The notes beneath the pieces are model-generated. The model was not told the origin of the DNA. It worked only from the letters and a program-made list of their open reading frames with translations, and did no database searches. From an uncultured Lachnospiraceae bacterium (lineage in GTDB: Bacteria; Bacillota; Clostridia; Lachnospirales; Lachnospiraceae), in assembly GCA_948470905.1 (NCBI GenBank), contig CAOKQK010000036.1, positions 1 through 34,028 of the forward strand: a DNA stretch of 34,028 nt. Direction: 5' to 3'. The position numbers and the translations under genes were made by a program. Within the stretch, counting starts at the first letter, position 1. Each line of letters opens with the position of its first letter. Of this stretch, positions 15,113 through 23,255 are shown one piece after another.

Positions 15113-16414
15113 ATGGATTTCAAGGGAGTGAACGTAAAAAAGCTTCAATATGTCAACGAGCTTCTGACGGAGCAGATGAATCACTGGCTGATGTTTCCTT
15201 TTGTGCTGCTGCTCAGTGTTTATGCCAGGCGCATAGCGGAGTTCAGAGGAGCTCTGACTGTTTTTGCCTGGATGCTCTGCAGCCTTTTGCCTCTGATCTT
15301 TTTTATCCTGCGGATGAAGGTAAAGTCTGTTGCACGTTTTCTTATCCTGCAGCCTGTGGCGGCTCTGGTTCCTGTGGGAACAGCGCTCACGGTCCTGCTG
15401 TTCCATGGAGATATGTTTCCCATGGGACGACCGATCTTCATTGCCAGCGCCGTCTGCTACATGTTCCATTCTGCCCTGCTGTACCTGAAAAAAAAGGATC
15501 CTTTCACCGGCAGCATGCAGCTGTCTCTGGGGATTGCCATCGCCGCCGTATGCGTGTTTCTGGAATCCGCATCCGGCGCTGACATGACGGCATGGATGAG
15601 TTATCATATTTTCCCCCTGATCCTATCGGTGGGACTGTATTTTATTATCATCTACATCCAGAGATATATTGATTTCCTGAACGTGAACAAGAGCAGCGCC
15701 GGATACCTTCCGGCAACGGAAATACTGCGATCAGGACTTGGGCTCGCCATGGGCTACACGATATTTGGCATCGTCCTGATCGCCTTGTTCGTAAACGGTC
15801 CCTGGCTGGGACGGCTGGGCGCGTTCCTGAAAGATCTCTTTCATAATCTGCTGAAATGGCTGATAGCAAAGATCAAGGGGTCTTCGGCACAGGATGAGCT
15901 TCCAGGTTATCCTGATATGGGTCTGACGCCCGGAGCGCTTCCTGATTTCAGGCTCAAAGACACCTTCTGGCTCTGGACGGTGCTGGAATATGTGCTGATA
16001 TTTGCGCTGATCATCGGTTTGCTGGTAGTGTTCGTCAGGGCATTGATCAGGTTCATACAATATCTTCAGAGACTCGCATTGTCCCGCCTGGGCGTTCCTG
16101 ACATGGAGGACGAGGAAGCCTTTGATATCCGTGAGAAATGTGATTTAGACGACAAGTCCGGCAAAAGGAACCGACAACGTTTCGACCCGTTTTCCTACAG
16201 AGACAGGATCCGCAGGCTGTATAAAAGGAAGCTTCTTTCTGCCGCCGGCAGGATGACGCCTAAGGAGAGCAGGAAGCTGGGCATCTACACCGCCCGGGAA
16301 TGGGAGCAGAGGCTGGACGCACAGGGTATGGCTTCCATCTATGAACGGGCACGCTATTCCGGGCAGGAGATGACGGCGGAGGATGTAAAGCGCATGAAGG
16401 ATGCGTGCAGATAG
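15113..16414 (+). CDS. DUF4129-type multi-spanning membrane protein
   Basis: A 433-residue membrane protein with about seven hydrophobic segments in residues 20-225, another at about 300-325, and a cytoplasmic C-terminal domain (RRLYKRKLLSAAGRMTPKES, then YTAREWEQRL and YSGQEMTAEDVKRMKDACR) typical of DUF4129. It closes the MoxR-DUF58 operon. In many genomes this position holds a transglutaminase-domain protein with a DUF4129 tail; here no transglutaminase Cys-His-Asp domain is visible. AAGGAG lies just before the chosen ATG, while the longer open frame from 15056 runs through the family C element and lacks such a site. Confidence 0.8.
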   Translation: MDFKGVNVKKLQYVNELLTEQMNHWLMFPFVLLLSVYARRIAEFRGALTVFAWMLCSLLPLIFFILRMKVKSVARFLILQPVAALVPVGTALTVLLFHGDMFPMGRPIFIASAVCYMFHSALLYLKKKDPFTGSMQLSLGIAIAAVCVFLESASGADMTAWMSYHIFPLILSVGLYFIIIYIQRYIDFLNVNKSSAGYLPATEILRSGLGLAMGYTIFGIVLIALFVNGPWLGRLGAFLKDLFHNLLKWLIAKIKGSSAQDELPGYPDMGLTPGALPDFRLKDTFWLWTVLEYVLIFALIIGLLVVFVRALIRFIQYLQRLALSRLGVPDMEDEEAFDIREKCDLDDKSGKRNRQRFDPFSYRDRIRRLYKRKLLSAAGRMTPKESRKLGIYTAREWEQRLDAQGMASIYERARYSGQEMTAEDVKRMKDACR

Positions 16415-16436
16415 TCTCGAGTAGAGAACGGAACTT

Positions 16437-16556
16437 AAACGGAACCAGACAGTCTCGGAACGGATACGCCCCGGAAGGAAGTTCCAGCTGTGGTTTAAAC
16501 AGATGAAACTTCCTTCCAGACAAGGGGGCGTAGAAGTGTAGAGAACGGAACAAGTT
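16437..16556 (+). repeat. Family B palindromic element, single copy
   Basis: The core can fold into a long hairpin: TACGCCCC (16465-16472) with GGGGCGTA (16525-16532), and GGAAGGAAGTT (16473-16483) with AACTTCCTTCC (16507-16517). Flanks CAGTCTCGGAACGGA and GTAGAAGTGTAGAGAACGGA match the tandem copies at 31272-31556. A tail fragment of another copy (16414-16436) precedes it, and a further hairpin (AAGTTCC/GGAACTT, 16552-16573) lies just before the ribosome-binding site of the next gene. Orientation relative to transcription is the same as in the 31-kb copies. Confidence 0.85.
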
Positions 16557-16592
16557 CCCGCAAGCAGGAACTTAAAATAGGAGGAATTTTCC

Positions 16593-18485
16593 ATGGGTAT
16601 CAATACTTCGCAGCGCCTGGCTCTGTCAGATGACATTCTCATGAAGATAGAAAAGCCGGAGCGTTACATTGGGCATGAAGTAAATTCGGTGGTCAAGGAC
16701 AGGGATAATATATCTGTCCGTTTTGCCATGTGTTTTCCGGATGTATATGAGATTGGAATGTCTCACCTGGGGATCCAGATTTTGTATGATATGTTCAATT
16801 CCATGGAAGATGTCTGGTGCGAGAGAGTGTACTCGCCCTGGACAGACTTGGACGCCATTATGAGGGAGCAGAATATCCCTCTGTTTGCCCTGGAATCCCA
16901 GGATCCCATAAAGGGGTTTGATTTTCTGGGCATCACCATCCAGTACGAGATGTGTTACACAAATATTCTGCAGGTGCTGGATCTGGCACAGATTCCCTTA
17001 AACGCCGAAGAACGGGGGGAGGACTGTCCTATTGTCATTGGCGGCGGTCCCTGCGTCTATAATCCGGAGCCTCTGGCGGACTTTTTTGACCTTTTTTATA
17101 TTGGAGAGGGAGAGACTCAGTACCGGAATCTGCTGGATCTGTACATAGAATGCCGGGAAAAGGGACTTGGGCGGGTGGAATTCCTGCGCAGGGCGGCGAA
17201 GCTTCCCGGCATGTATGTGCCGAGGTTTTACAGGACTGCCTATAACGAAGACGGCACCATCCAAAGCTTTACGCCCACAGAGGAGGGGATTCCGGAGAGG
17301 ATCACCAAAGAGATCGTCATGGATGTGACGGATACCTATTATCCCATGAAGCCCATTGTGCCTTTCATCAAAGTGACCCAGGACAGGGTAGTGCTGGAGA
17401 TACAGCGCGGCTGTATCCGTGGCTGCCGTTTCTGCCAGGCAGGGCAGCTGTACCGCCCGGTGCGGGAGAGGGACGTGGACACCCTGAAAAAATGGGCGGT
17501 GGAAATGCTGAAAAATACAGGGCATGAGGAGATATCCTTAAGCTCCCTGAGCTCCAGCGATTATTCAAAACTACCTGAACTCATAGACTTTTTGATAAAT
17601 GAATGCGGGAAAAACCACACCAACATCTCTCTGCCTTCCCTGCGCATAGACGCTTTTTCGCTGGATGTGATGGGCAAAGTGCAGGATGTGCGCAAGTCAA
17701 GCCTGACCTTCGCGCCGGAGGCGGGAAGCCAGCGCCTGAGAAATGTTATCAACAAGGGATTGACCGAAGAAGTTATTTTGAAGGGAGCCGGTCTTGCCTT
17801 TGAGGGAGGCTGGACAAGGGTGAAGCTGTATTTTATGCTGGGACTGCCCACGGAGACAGAGGAGGATATTGAGGGAATTGCGGAGCTTTCCAACAAGACC
17901 GCGGCTCTGTTTTATGACATGGTGCCCAAGGATAAGCGCACTAACGGCAGAGTCCAGATTGTGGCAAGTACCTCCTTTTTTGTGCCGAAACCGTTCACGC
18001 CTTTCCAGTGGGCGTCCCAGTGTACCAAGGATGAATTTATAGAAAAGGCATACCAGACCCGTACAGCCATTGCAAGGCAGTTGAACCAGAAAAGCATCAA
18101 ATATAACTGGCATGAGGCGGACGCCAGTGTCCTGGAAGGCGTGCTGGCACGTGGCGACAGAAGGCTCTGCCAGGTCATCCGCAGGGTCTACGAAAAGGGC
18201 AGCTTCTACGATGCATGGGGCGAATACTATGACAATGAGAGATGGCTGGAAACCATGGAGGAGTATGGATTGTCCGTTGACTTTTATACCCACAGGGAAC
18301 GTGCGGCGGACGAGATCCTCCCCTGGGATTTCATCGACTGCGGCGTGAGCAGGGAATTCCTGTGGCGGGAGTGGGAGAAGGCAAAGCGGGAGGAGATCTC
18401 GGAGAACTGCAGCCTGAAATGCCAGGGCTGCGGGGCTGCAAAATTTGGCTGTGGGATCTGCGTCGTGCCCAGAGAAGGGGTGTAG
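16593..18485 (+). CDS. B12-binding domain radical SAM protein (TIGR03960-like)
   Basis: A 630-residue radical SAM enzyme of the group found beside DUF2344 proteins. The N-terminal half contains a cobalamin-binding-like Rossmann region (MSHLGIQILYDMFN, then PIVIGGGPCVYNPEPLADFF). The radical SAM cluster motif is GCIRGCRFC near residue 273. Later blocks include LTFAPEAGSQRLRNVINKG and FVPKPFTPFQW, and the protein ends with a Cys-rich tail (CQGCGAAKFGCGICV). The reaction is not established; the genomic link to DUF2344, RNase E/G and L21 suggests RNA or ribosome modification (inference). ATAGGAGGAATTTTCC gives a strong ribosome-binding site. Confidence 0.9.
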   Translation: MGINTSQRLALSDDILMKIEKPERYIGHEVNSVVKDRDNISVRFAMCFPDVYEIGMSHLGIQILYDMFNSMEDVWCERVYSPWTDLDAIMREQNIPLFALESQDPIKGFDFLGITIQYEMCYTNILQVLDLAQIPLNAEERGEDCPIVIGGGPCVYNPEPLADFFDLFYIGEGETQYRNLLDLYIECREKGLGRVEFLRRAAKLPGMYVPRFYRTAYNEDGTIQSFTPTEEGIPERITKEIVMDVTDTYYPMKPIVPFIKVTQDRVVLEIQRGCIRGCRFCQAGQLYRPVRERDVDTLKKWAVEMLKNTGHEEISLSSLSSSDYSKLPELIDFLINECGKNHTNISLPSLRIDAFSLDVMGKVQDVRKSSLTFAPEAGSQRLRNVINKGLTEEVILKGAGLAFEGGWTRVKLYFMLGLPTETEEDIEGIAELSNKTAALFYDMVPKDKRTNGRVQIVASTSFFVPKPFTPFQWASQCTKDEFIEKAYQTRTAIARQLNQKSIKYNWHEADASVLEGVLARGDRRLCQVIRRVYEKGSFYDAWGEYYDNERWLETMEEYGLSVDFYTHRERAADEILPWDFIDCGVSREFLWREWEKAKREEISENCSLKCQGCGAAKFGCGICVVPREGV

Positions 18486-18513
18486 AAGCAGCATTATAGA
18501 AGCTTCTCATCAT

Positions 18514-18601
18514 ATGGAAGAAAGGCATTCCATGGAAGAAAGGCATTCCATGGGAGCAACGCATTTCATGGAAGAAAAGCATTCCAAGGAAGCTTTGCAT
18601 T
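18514..18601 (+). repeat. Family A repeat, five units upstream of DUF2344 gene
   Basis: Four clean 18-bp units (each beginning ATGG) start at 18514, 18532, 18550 and 18568. A diverged unit (AAGGAAGCTTTGCATT) ends at the DUF2344 start codon, which corresponds to the ATG of a sixth unit. AAGGAAG serves as its Shine-Dalgarno sequence. Confidence 0.85.
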
Positions 18602-19333
18602 ATGGAGAATTTGAAAATGGCAAACGATCGAATAAAACTTCGCATAAAATTTAGAAAATATGGTCCCATCCGTTTTATCGGGCATCTGGACGTAATGCGT
18701 TTCTTTCAAAAGGCAATCCGCAGGGCCGGGATCGATGTGGCATATACCGGGGGCTTCAGCCCTCACCAGATCATGACTTTTGCGGCGCCCCTGGGCGTAG
18801 GGCTGGAAAGCAACGGGGAATATATGGACATCGAGGTATGTTCCATAACATCCTGCCAGGACATTATGGAACGGCTGAACGGGGCAAGCGTACCGGGGAT
18901 AGAAATCGTTTCTGTAAATGTGCTTCCCGACACTGCGGGCAATGCCATGGCAAGTGTCGCGGCAGCTGCGTACACGGTTTCTTTCCGCCAGGGCAGAGAA
19001 CCGCTGACAGACATTGCAGAAGCATTGCCCGTTTTCCTGGCAAAGAATAAGATACCCTATATTAAGAAGGCAAAAAAGGGGAACAGGGAGCTTGACCTGA
19101 AACCTGGAATATATAAACTTACGTATTTGAAGGCAGAGAACACTTTCTTTATGCTGCTGGATGCTTCCAGCGCGGGCAATATTAAACCGGGGCAGGTTAT
19201 AGAAGCTCTCCTGGCCGAAAGTGGCGAGAGCCTGCAGGAAAATGCGCTTTTGATCACAAGAGAAGATGTTTATGCCAATATGGGCACAAAAGATAAGCCT
19301 GAATTTGTCACATTGGACGCCATACAGGCATAA
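18602..19333 (+). CDS. DUF2344 (TIGR03936) radical SAM-associated protein
   Basis: A 243-residue protein with the family opening (LRIKFRKYGPIRFIGHLDVM, then RAGIDVAYTGGFSPHQIMTF) and the block GVGLESNGEYMDIEV. It is the standard partner of the upstream radical SAM enzyme and in some genomes is fused to it. Function is not established. Two starts are possible: the ATG at 18602, with AAGGAAG derived from a family A unit, and the ATG at 18617, with GGAGAA upstream. I give the longer. The 116-bp gap after the radical SAM gene is almost entirely family A repeat. Confidence 0.88.
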   Translation: MENLKMANDRIKLRIKFRKYGPIRFIGHLDVMRFFQKAIRRAGIDVAYTGGFSPHQIMTFAAPLGVGLESNGEYMDIEVCSITSCQDIMERLNGASVPGIEIVSVNVLPDTAGNAMASVAAAAYTVSFRQGREPLTDIAEALPVFLAKNKIPYIKKAKKGNRELDLKPGIYKLTYLKAENTFFMLLDASSAGNIKPGQVIEALLAESGESLQENALLITREDVYANMGTKDKPEFVTLDAIQA

Positions 19334-19355
19334 AATTCCAGGGCATGGAATAAGC

Positions 19356-19419
19356 AAGGCATTCCATGGTATGAAGGCAGCTGACGATGTTCTTCCGGGA
19401 AAGGAACGTTTTCACAAGG
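19356..19419 (+). pseudogene. 50-bp nadD fragment joined to a family A unit
   Basis: Positions 19370-19419 match nadD (reverse strand, 30665-30714) at 48 of 50 positions. They retain the nadD reading frame as MKAADDVLPGKERFH, against MKVADDVLPGKERFH in the gene. AAGGCATTCCATGG, a family A remnant, directly precedes it. The chimera forms a 26-codon ORF (19371-19451) with unknown expression. It lies between the DUF2344 gene and the RNase gene. Confidence 0.8.
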
Positions 19420-19537
19420 AGAGCAACGGATTGACTTCGGATGACATGTAACAACTGCAGCCAGCGCTGTACAAATGCCCAAAAGAAGCAGGCAGACTGC
19501 ACCTGCAGAAAATTACAGAAAAAGGAGAGTGCAGCTA

Positions 19538-20980
19538 ATGAGCAGGGACGTCGGCGCCAAGACTTCTGTTACAATAACAAAAGAGGAGGCGGCACAGCGG
19601 AGAACTGAACAGGGAAAACTGATTTTTACTAAATATAAGGGGCATGACTGTGCGCTGCTTTTGCATAATGACAGGCTGAAGGCGGCAGCTTTTTATCCTG
19701 CAGCATATGCTTCACACGATGGAAATGCTTCGCATGCCTTGCATGATAAAAATTGCGGCAAAGCGCCTGCGGCAATCGGCGCCATCTATATTGGAAAGAT
19801 TAAAAATATAGCAAAAAATATTGATGCATGTTTTGTGGAGATTGCCAATGGAGAAATCTGTTTTCTGCCTGTGAGAAATGCTGCCGCACCTTACCTGGTA
19901 AACAGAATATACGACGGCAGACTGTTGGAAGGCGATGAGATGCTGGTACAGGTGGAAAGAGCGGCACAAAAGACCAAGCAGGCATCCGTTACGGCTCACC
20001 TTTCCCTTTCAAACGATTATTTTGTTATTTTGACGGGAACCCCGAGGGTGTGCTATTCCGCGGAAATAGACAGTGATACCAGAAAGAGGATTAATTTCCT
20101 TTTTACGGAGAAGTCAATCTTCTGCAATGGCTGCCTGATTCAGGATGTAAAAAGTATATTGCTTGAATCATCAGAGTACAATCGACTCACGCTTCCTCCT
20201 ACAGGCTGTATTGTCAGGACAAAAGCGGCGGAAGTCCAAGATTCGGAAGTGCTTTTTAAAAATTTTTTTGATCTTACCGAGCAATATGTCAGGCTTCTGC
20301 ACATCGCTTCCCACAGAAGCTGTTTCTCCTGCGTCAGGGAAGCTCCCTCCGCCCTGGAAAATATTTTGGAGCAGCTGGCGGGAGAGGAGGAATACCAGGA
20401 GATTGTCACGGACAATGAAGCGGTATATGCCAAACTGCAGGAAATAGCTGGCATGGAAACAAAAGCTCCCATCTGTTCATTGACAAATACGAAGCCTCTG
20501 CGCCTGTATCAGGACAGCCTTTTGCCGCTTTCCAAGCTGTATTCCGTGGAAAGCAAGATGGAGACAGCCCTGGAGCGCCGTGTATGGCTTAAATCGGGAG
20601 GATATTTGATTATTGAACCCACAGAAGCCCTGACGGTGATCGACGTGAATTCCGGCAAATACGAGGCGAAAAAGGTTGCTGATGAAACATACTTTAAGAT
20701 CAACCTGGAGGCGGCGGAAGAGATTGTCCTGCAGCTGCGCCTGAGAAACCTGTCCGGTATCATCATTGTGGATTTTATCAACATGAGGGCAGAAGATAAG
20801 AGAAGCGCGCTTCTCCGGCGCTTAAGGGAGCTGGCAAACCAGTCCAATGAAGCACTGCACCACAAGGTCAAAACCACGATAGTAGATATGACACCCCTGG
20901 GACTGGTGGAGATCACCAGAAAAAAAGTGAACAAGCCCCTGGCAGAACAATGGGCGGACTGTATGCGCCATGATGCATAA
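19538..20980 (+). CDS. rng: Ribonuclease E/G family endoribonuclease
   Basis: A 480-residue RNase G-like enzyme that cuts single-stranded RNA, for example during rRNA and mRNA processing. An S1 domain lies at about 75-155 (GAIYIGKIKNIAKNIDACFV). The DNase I-like catalytic region has TVIDVNSGKYE (Asp and Asn ligands) and GIIIVDFINM (second Asp), both conserved, with NLEAAEEIVLQLRLRNLSG between them. The usual C-terminal zinc-link (CPxC) that joins protomers in RNase E/G is absent: the protein ends QWADCMRHDA. A low-complexity insert (about 52-74) splits the N-terminal part before the S1 domain. AAAGGAGAG precedes the chosen ATG. In many relatives rplU follows directly; here it does not. Confidence 0.9.
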   Translation: MSRDVGAKTSVTITKEEAAQRRTEQGKLIFTKYKGHDCALLLHNDRLKAAAFYPAAYASHDGNASHALHDKNCGKAPAAIGAIYIGKIKNIAKNIDACFVEIANGEICFLPVRNAAAPYLVNRIYDGRLLEGDEMLVQVERAAQKTKQASVTAHLSLSNDYFVILTGTPRVCYSAEIDSDTRKRINFLFTEKSIFCNGCLIQDVKSILLESSEYNRLTLPPTGCIVRTKAAEVQDSEVLFKNFFDLTEQYVRLLHIASHRSCFSCVREAPSALENILEQLAGEEEYQEIVTDNEAVYAKLQEIAGMETKAPICSLTNTKPLRLYQDSLLPLSKLYSVESKMETALERRVWLKSGGYLIIEPTEALTVIDVNSGKYEAKKVADETYFKINLEAAEEIVLQLRLRNLSGIIIVDFINMRAEDKRSALLRRLRELANQSNEALHHKVKTTIVDMTPLGLVEITRKKVNKPLAEQWADCMRHDA

Positions 20981-21049
20981 AATATTGATATGATGGCAGA
21001 CGGCGTCTTGATTCTGGATATATTATAGAAACCGCCAAAAGCAATATAC

Positions 21050-21140
21050 TATGGAAGAAAGGCATTCCAGGAAGAAAAGCATTCCAGGGAAGAAGGACAT
21101 TCCAGGAAGAAAAGCATTCCAAGAAGAAAGGCATTCCATG
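21050..21140 (+). repeat. Family A tandem array, five decayed units, intergenic
   Basis: Five units, most having lost the TG of the ATG (CATTCCAGGAAGAA). Period varies between about 15 and 20 bp, unlike the strict 18 bp of coding copies. It follows the RNase gene, where rplU would be expected. Confidence 0.85.
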
Positions 21141-21187
21141 TATGAAATGGATGACAATTCACATATGGGCAAAGCAGAAAATCAATC

Positions 21188-21212
21188 CTCTCGGGCTTTG
21201 GCTCATTGCCCA
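21188..21212 (-). repeat. Family D partial copy
   Basis: On the reverse strand it reads GGGCAATGAGCCAAAGC, matching the left block of the copy at 12602. The right block is missing. Confidence 0.55.
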
Positions 21213-21249
21213 CAGAAATAAAAACATTATGTTATAGGAGATTTTCATA

Positions 21250-21840
21250 ATGGGAAAAATTATAAAATTATTGGATTTTAAAAAGGTTAAGGATGGTAAA
21301 TATCTCAAAAACTATGAGATTACATACCTGAATAAAGCTGGAAAAGAAAAAAAATACGAAATTGTCAGCCGCAGGGAGCTTTCAGGTGCAGGCGACCTTG
21401 GCGGAAAACCCAGCGGCGTATCCATTGTGGCAACCTGCGGAGACAAGTTGCTCTTACTGCATGAATTCAGAATGGGTGTCAACAAAACCATTTATAATCT
21501 TTGCGCCGGTATGCTTGAAAAGGATGAAAGTATCGAGAAATGTATTTCCAGAGAACTCTATGAGGAAACTGGTTTAACCGTCAAGAAAATCAATAAAATT
21601 CTGCCGCCGTCCTTTGCGGCTGTGGCGATTTCGGACACCACGACCTATATAGCCTTTGTTGAGGTTGAAGAAAAACATTCCAATGATATTAACGAAGCTT
21701 CTGACCATTCTTCCGACAATGAACAGATTGAAGCCAGCCTCTATACCCGTGATGAAGTAAAAAAGCTTTTGGAAACCGAACCCTTCAGCTCCAGAGCCCA
21801 GCTGGCTGCATACTTTTTTGCGGAACAGATACAGCTGTGA
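21250..21840 (+). CDS. Nudix hydrolase (ADP-ribose pyrophosphatase-like)
   Basis: A 196-residue Nudix enzyme. The Nudix box is complete: G, five residues, E, seven residues, then RELYEETGL, at about residues 84-106. The residues before it (LHEFRMGVNKTIYNLCAGML) resemble ADP-ribose/nucleotide-sugar pyrophosphatases, so cleavage of a nucleoside diphosphate linked to a sugar is likely. A segment at about 140-154 (EEKHSNDINEASDHS) carries a decayed in-frame family A unit in a loop before the last helix. ATAGGAGATTTT provides the ribosome-binding site. Two hairpins follow the stop codon, between this gene and the convergent DUF2726 gene. Confidence 0.9.
   Translation: MGKIIKLLDFKKVKDGKYLKNYEITYLNKAGKEKKYEIVSRRELSGAGDLGGKPSGVSIVATCGDKLLLLHEFRMGVNKTIYNLCAGMLEKDESIEKCISRELYEETGLTVKKINKILPPSFAAVAISDTTTYIAFVEVEEKHSNDINEASDHSSDNEQIEASLYTRDEVKKLLETEPFSSRAQLAAYFFAEQIQL
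21667..21700 (+). repeat. Relic family A unit in the Nudix gene
   Basis: GAAGAAAAACATTCCAATGA followed by AACGAAGCTTC. The second part matches the right edge of the yqeK and yhbY-nadD copies (AATGAAGCTTC). Frame and sense match all other coding copies (EEKHS, then NEAS). Confidence 0.55.
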
Positions 21841-21861
21841 GAGTAAGGTTCTATAGGGATG

Positions 21862-21932
21862 CAACTATTCGCAAAAGCCATCTTTAACGAATAGTTGATG
21901 AAGGAACGTGTCCATGGGTCAGCGTCCCTTCA
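21862..21932. terminator. Double hairpin between convergent genes
   Basis: CAACTATTCG (21862-21871) pairs perfectly with CGAATAGTTG (21888-21897). A second stem, GAAGGAACG with CGTCCCTTC (one mismatch), spans about 21900-21931 and overlaps the DUF2726 stop region. No long U-run is visible, so termination is likely but not certain. Confidence 0.5.
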
Positions 21933-22458
21933 TCATTCCTGTAATTTTATCCATTATGTCGTCCAATTGAGTTTCATAAGCACCCTGGGACATTTTCACT
22001 CTAAATAATGGCATATTAATTGCTTCAAAAACTTTATTTTTGAAGTTGTCTATATCAGCGGCTTTTTTGCTCATGTGTGAATTGTCATCCAATTCAAGCC
22101 CAGCCAGCAGACGAAGCTTATTGTCACATATCATGAAATCAATGTGGCGTGATTTTATGTAGCCTCTGTACTTCATAAAATTATTTTTGTCTGTTACACT
22201 AAGGAAATCTTCCATCCGGACCTTTGGACATATCAGAAGATCATTTTCATCACATTTTCTTTTTAGAATATTGTAAAATACATATTCAGCCTTGGTGAGG
22301 AGCATTTTTTTCGCATAGGGATATTCAGTTAATTGATTGATACTTTTTTTGCTGTTCCCAAACGGTGCGTCAGGATCAGAAGCATGTCCGCGGGCTGTAA
22401 TAAAATAGGTTATTATGCTGACTATAATAGCCAATGCCAGTAATATTATCCAATCCAT
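21919..22458 (-). CDS. DUF2726 domain protein with N-terminal membrane anchor
   Basis: A 179-residue protein: one membrane helix at residues 3-22 (WIILLALAIIVSIITYFI), then a DUF2726 domain (LLTKAEYVFYNILKRKCDEN, then ICPKVRMEDFL, HIDFMICDN and GLELDDNSH). This fold resembles restriction-endonuclease-like nucleases, with the Asp and Glu-x-Asp positions visible, but activity is not established for the family. GTGAGGAGAATAT is the ribosome-binding site. It is the 3' neighbour of dtd on the same strand, with a family A block in the gap. Confidence 0.82.
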   Translation of the reverse strand: MDWIILLALAIIVSIITYFITARGHASDPDAPFGNSKKSINQLTEYPYAKKMLLTKAEYVFYNILKRKCDENDLLICPKVRMEDFLSVTDKNNFMKYRGYIKSRHIDFMICDNKLRLLAGLELDDNSHMSKKAADIDNFKNKVFEAINMPLFRVKMSQGAYETQLDDIMDKITGMMKGR

Positions 22459-22491
22459 ATATTCTCCTCACAATCTCCATAAATTCATCCT

Positions 22492-22593
22492 TGGAACGCT
22501 TTTCTTCCATATCTTCTTAGAATGAGTAAACCTATGGTTAATCTTCTGCGGAATGCTTTTCTTCCATTCTTCCATGGAATGCCTTTCTTCCAT
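22492..22593 (-). repeat. Family A units flanking a 39-bp duplicated segment
   Basis: Reverse-strand family A units occupy 22492-22510 and 22549-22593. Between them, 22511-22549 is near-identical (one mismatch) to 27465-27503 in the lexA-yneA intergenic region, in inverted orientation. Confidence 0.8.
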
Positions 22594-22650
22594 ATATATG
22601 TCCCTCAAAATAATCTTAATTTTCGGGAAATGAACGCTCATATATTCATC

Positions 22651-23103
22651 TCAATGGCATATTTCCGCTGAATCCAGAAGTACCGTAAAGGGACCGTCAT
22701 TAAGCAGTGAAACCTTCATGTCTGCACCAAAACTCCCCTCTTCCACCACATCAATTTCTTTTCGGCATTCACTGATAATATACTGATAAAGATCATTTGC
22801 CATTTGTGGAGATCCTGCACCTGTAAAAGAAGGTCTGTTTCCCTTGCGGCAGTCAGCATAGAGTGTAAACTGAGAAATGATAAGTAGCTGCGCCCCGACA
22901 GTCTTCATATCCAGATTTGTCTTACCGTTTTCATCTTCAAAAATCCGCAGGCCTATCAATTTTTTTATCATTTTGTCGGCAATTTCCCTGCTGTCTTCCG
23001 CACTGATGCCTACAAAGACTAAAAAGCCTTTCCCTATATGCCCTATCATCCGGTTATCCACGGTTACGCTTGCTTCGCTTACCCGTTGTATTAAAAATCT
23101 CAT
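22651..23103 (-). CDS. dtd: D-aminoacyl-tRNA deacylase
   Basis: A 150-residue enzyme that removes D-amino acids (and mischarged glycine) from tRNA. The start MRFLIQRVSEASVTV, the SQFTLYAD motif near residue 80 and the NDGPFTVLLDS motif near 133 are the family hallmarks; the usual NxGP(V/F)T motif is kept. Length is typical. AGGAGAAAAG lies just before the ATG. The gene is 152 bp downstream of the AI-2E-type permease gene on the same strand, with a family D repeat in the gap. Housekeeping quality-control role; cytoplasmic. Confidence 0.95.
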   Translation of the reverse strand: MRFLIQRVSEASVTVDNRMIGHIGKGFLVFVGISAEDSREIADKMIKKLIGLRIFEDENGKTNLDMKTVGAQLLIISQFTLYADCRKGNRPSFTGAGSPQMANDLYQYIISECRKEIDVVEEGSFGADMKVSLLNDGPFTVLLDSAEICH

Positions 23104-23172
23104 ATCTTTTCTCCTGAAGAAATTTTTGTTTCATGCCCAAATGCTTTGTAATGATGTTCTTTCAATGGAATG

Positions 23173-23225
23173 GACCCTCGCGGCATTCGTCAAGGTCCCA
23201 TGGACTTATGACTCATTGCCCGCGG
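23173..23225 (-). repeat. Family D intergenic repeat, copy 3
   Basis: Reverse strand: CCGCGGGCAATGAGTCATAA, spacer, then GACCTTGACGAATGCCGCGA and GGGTC. It lies between dtd and the permease gene. Confidence 0.7.
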
Positions 23226-23255
23226 CAATAAAACTTTGTATTATACAGAATCCTT

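Noticed and set aside
18514..18601. CRISPR-like array
   Set aside because: The 18-bp units abut without unique spacers and there are no cas genes; it is a tandem repeat.
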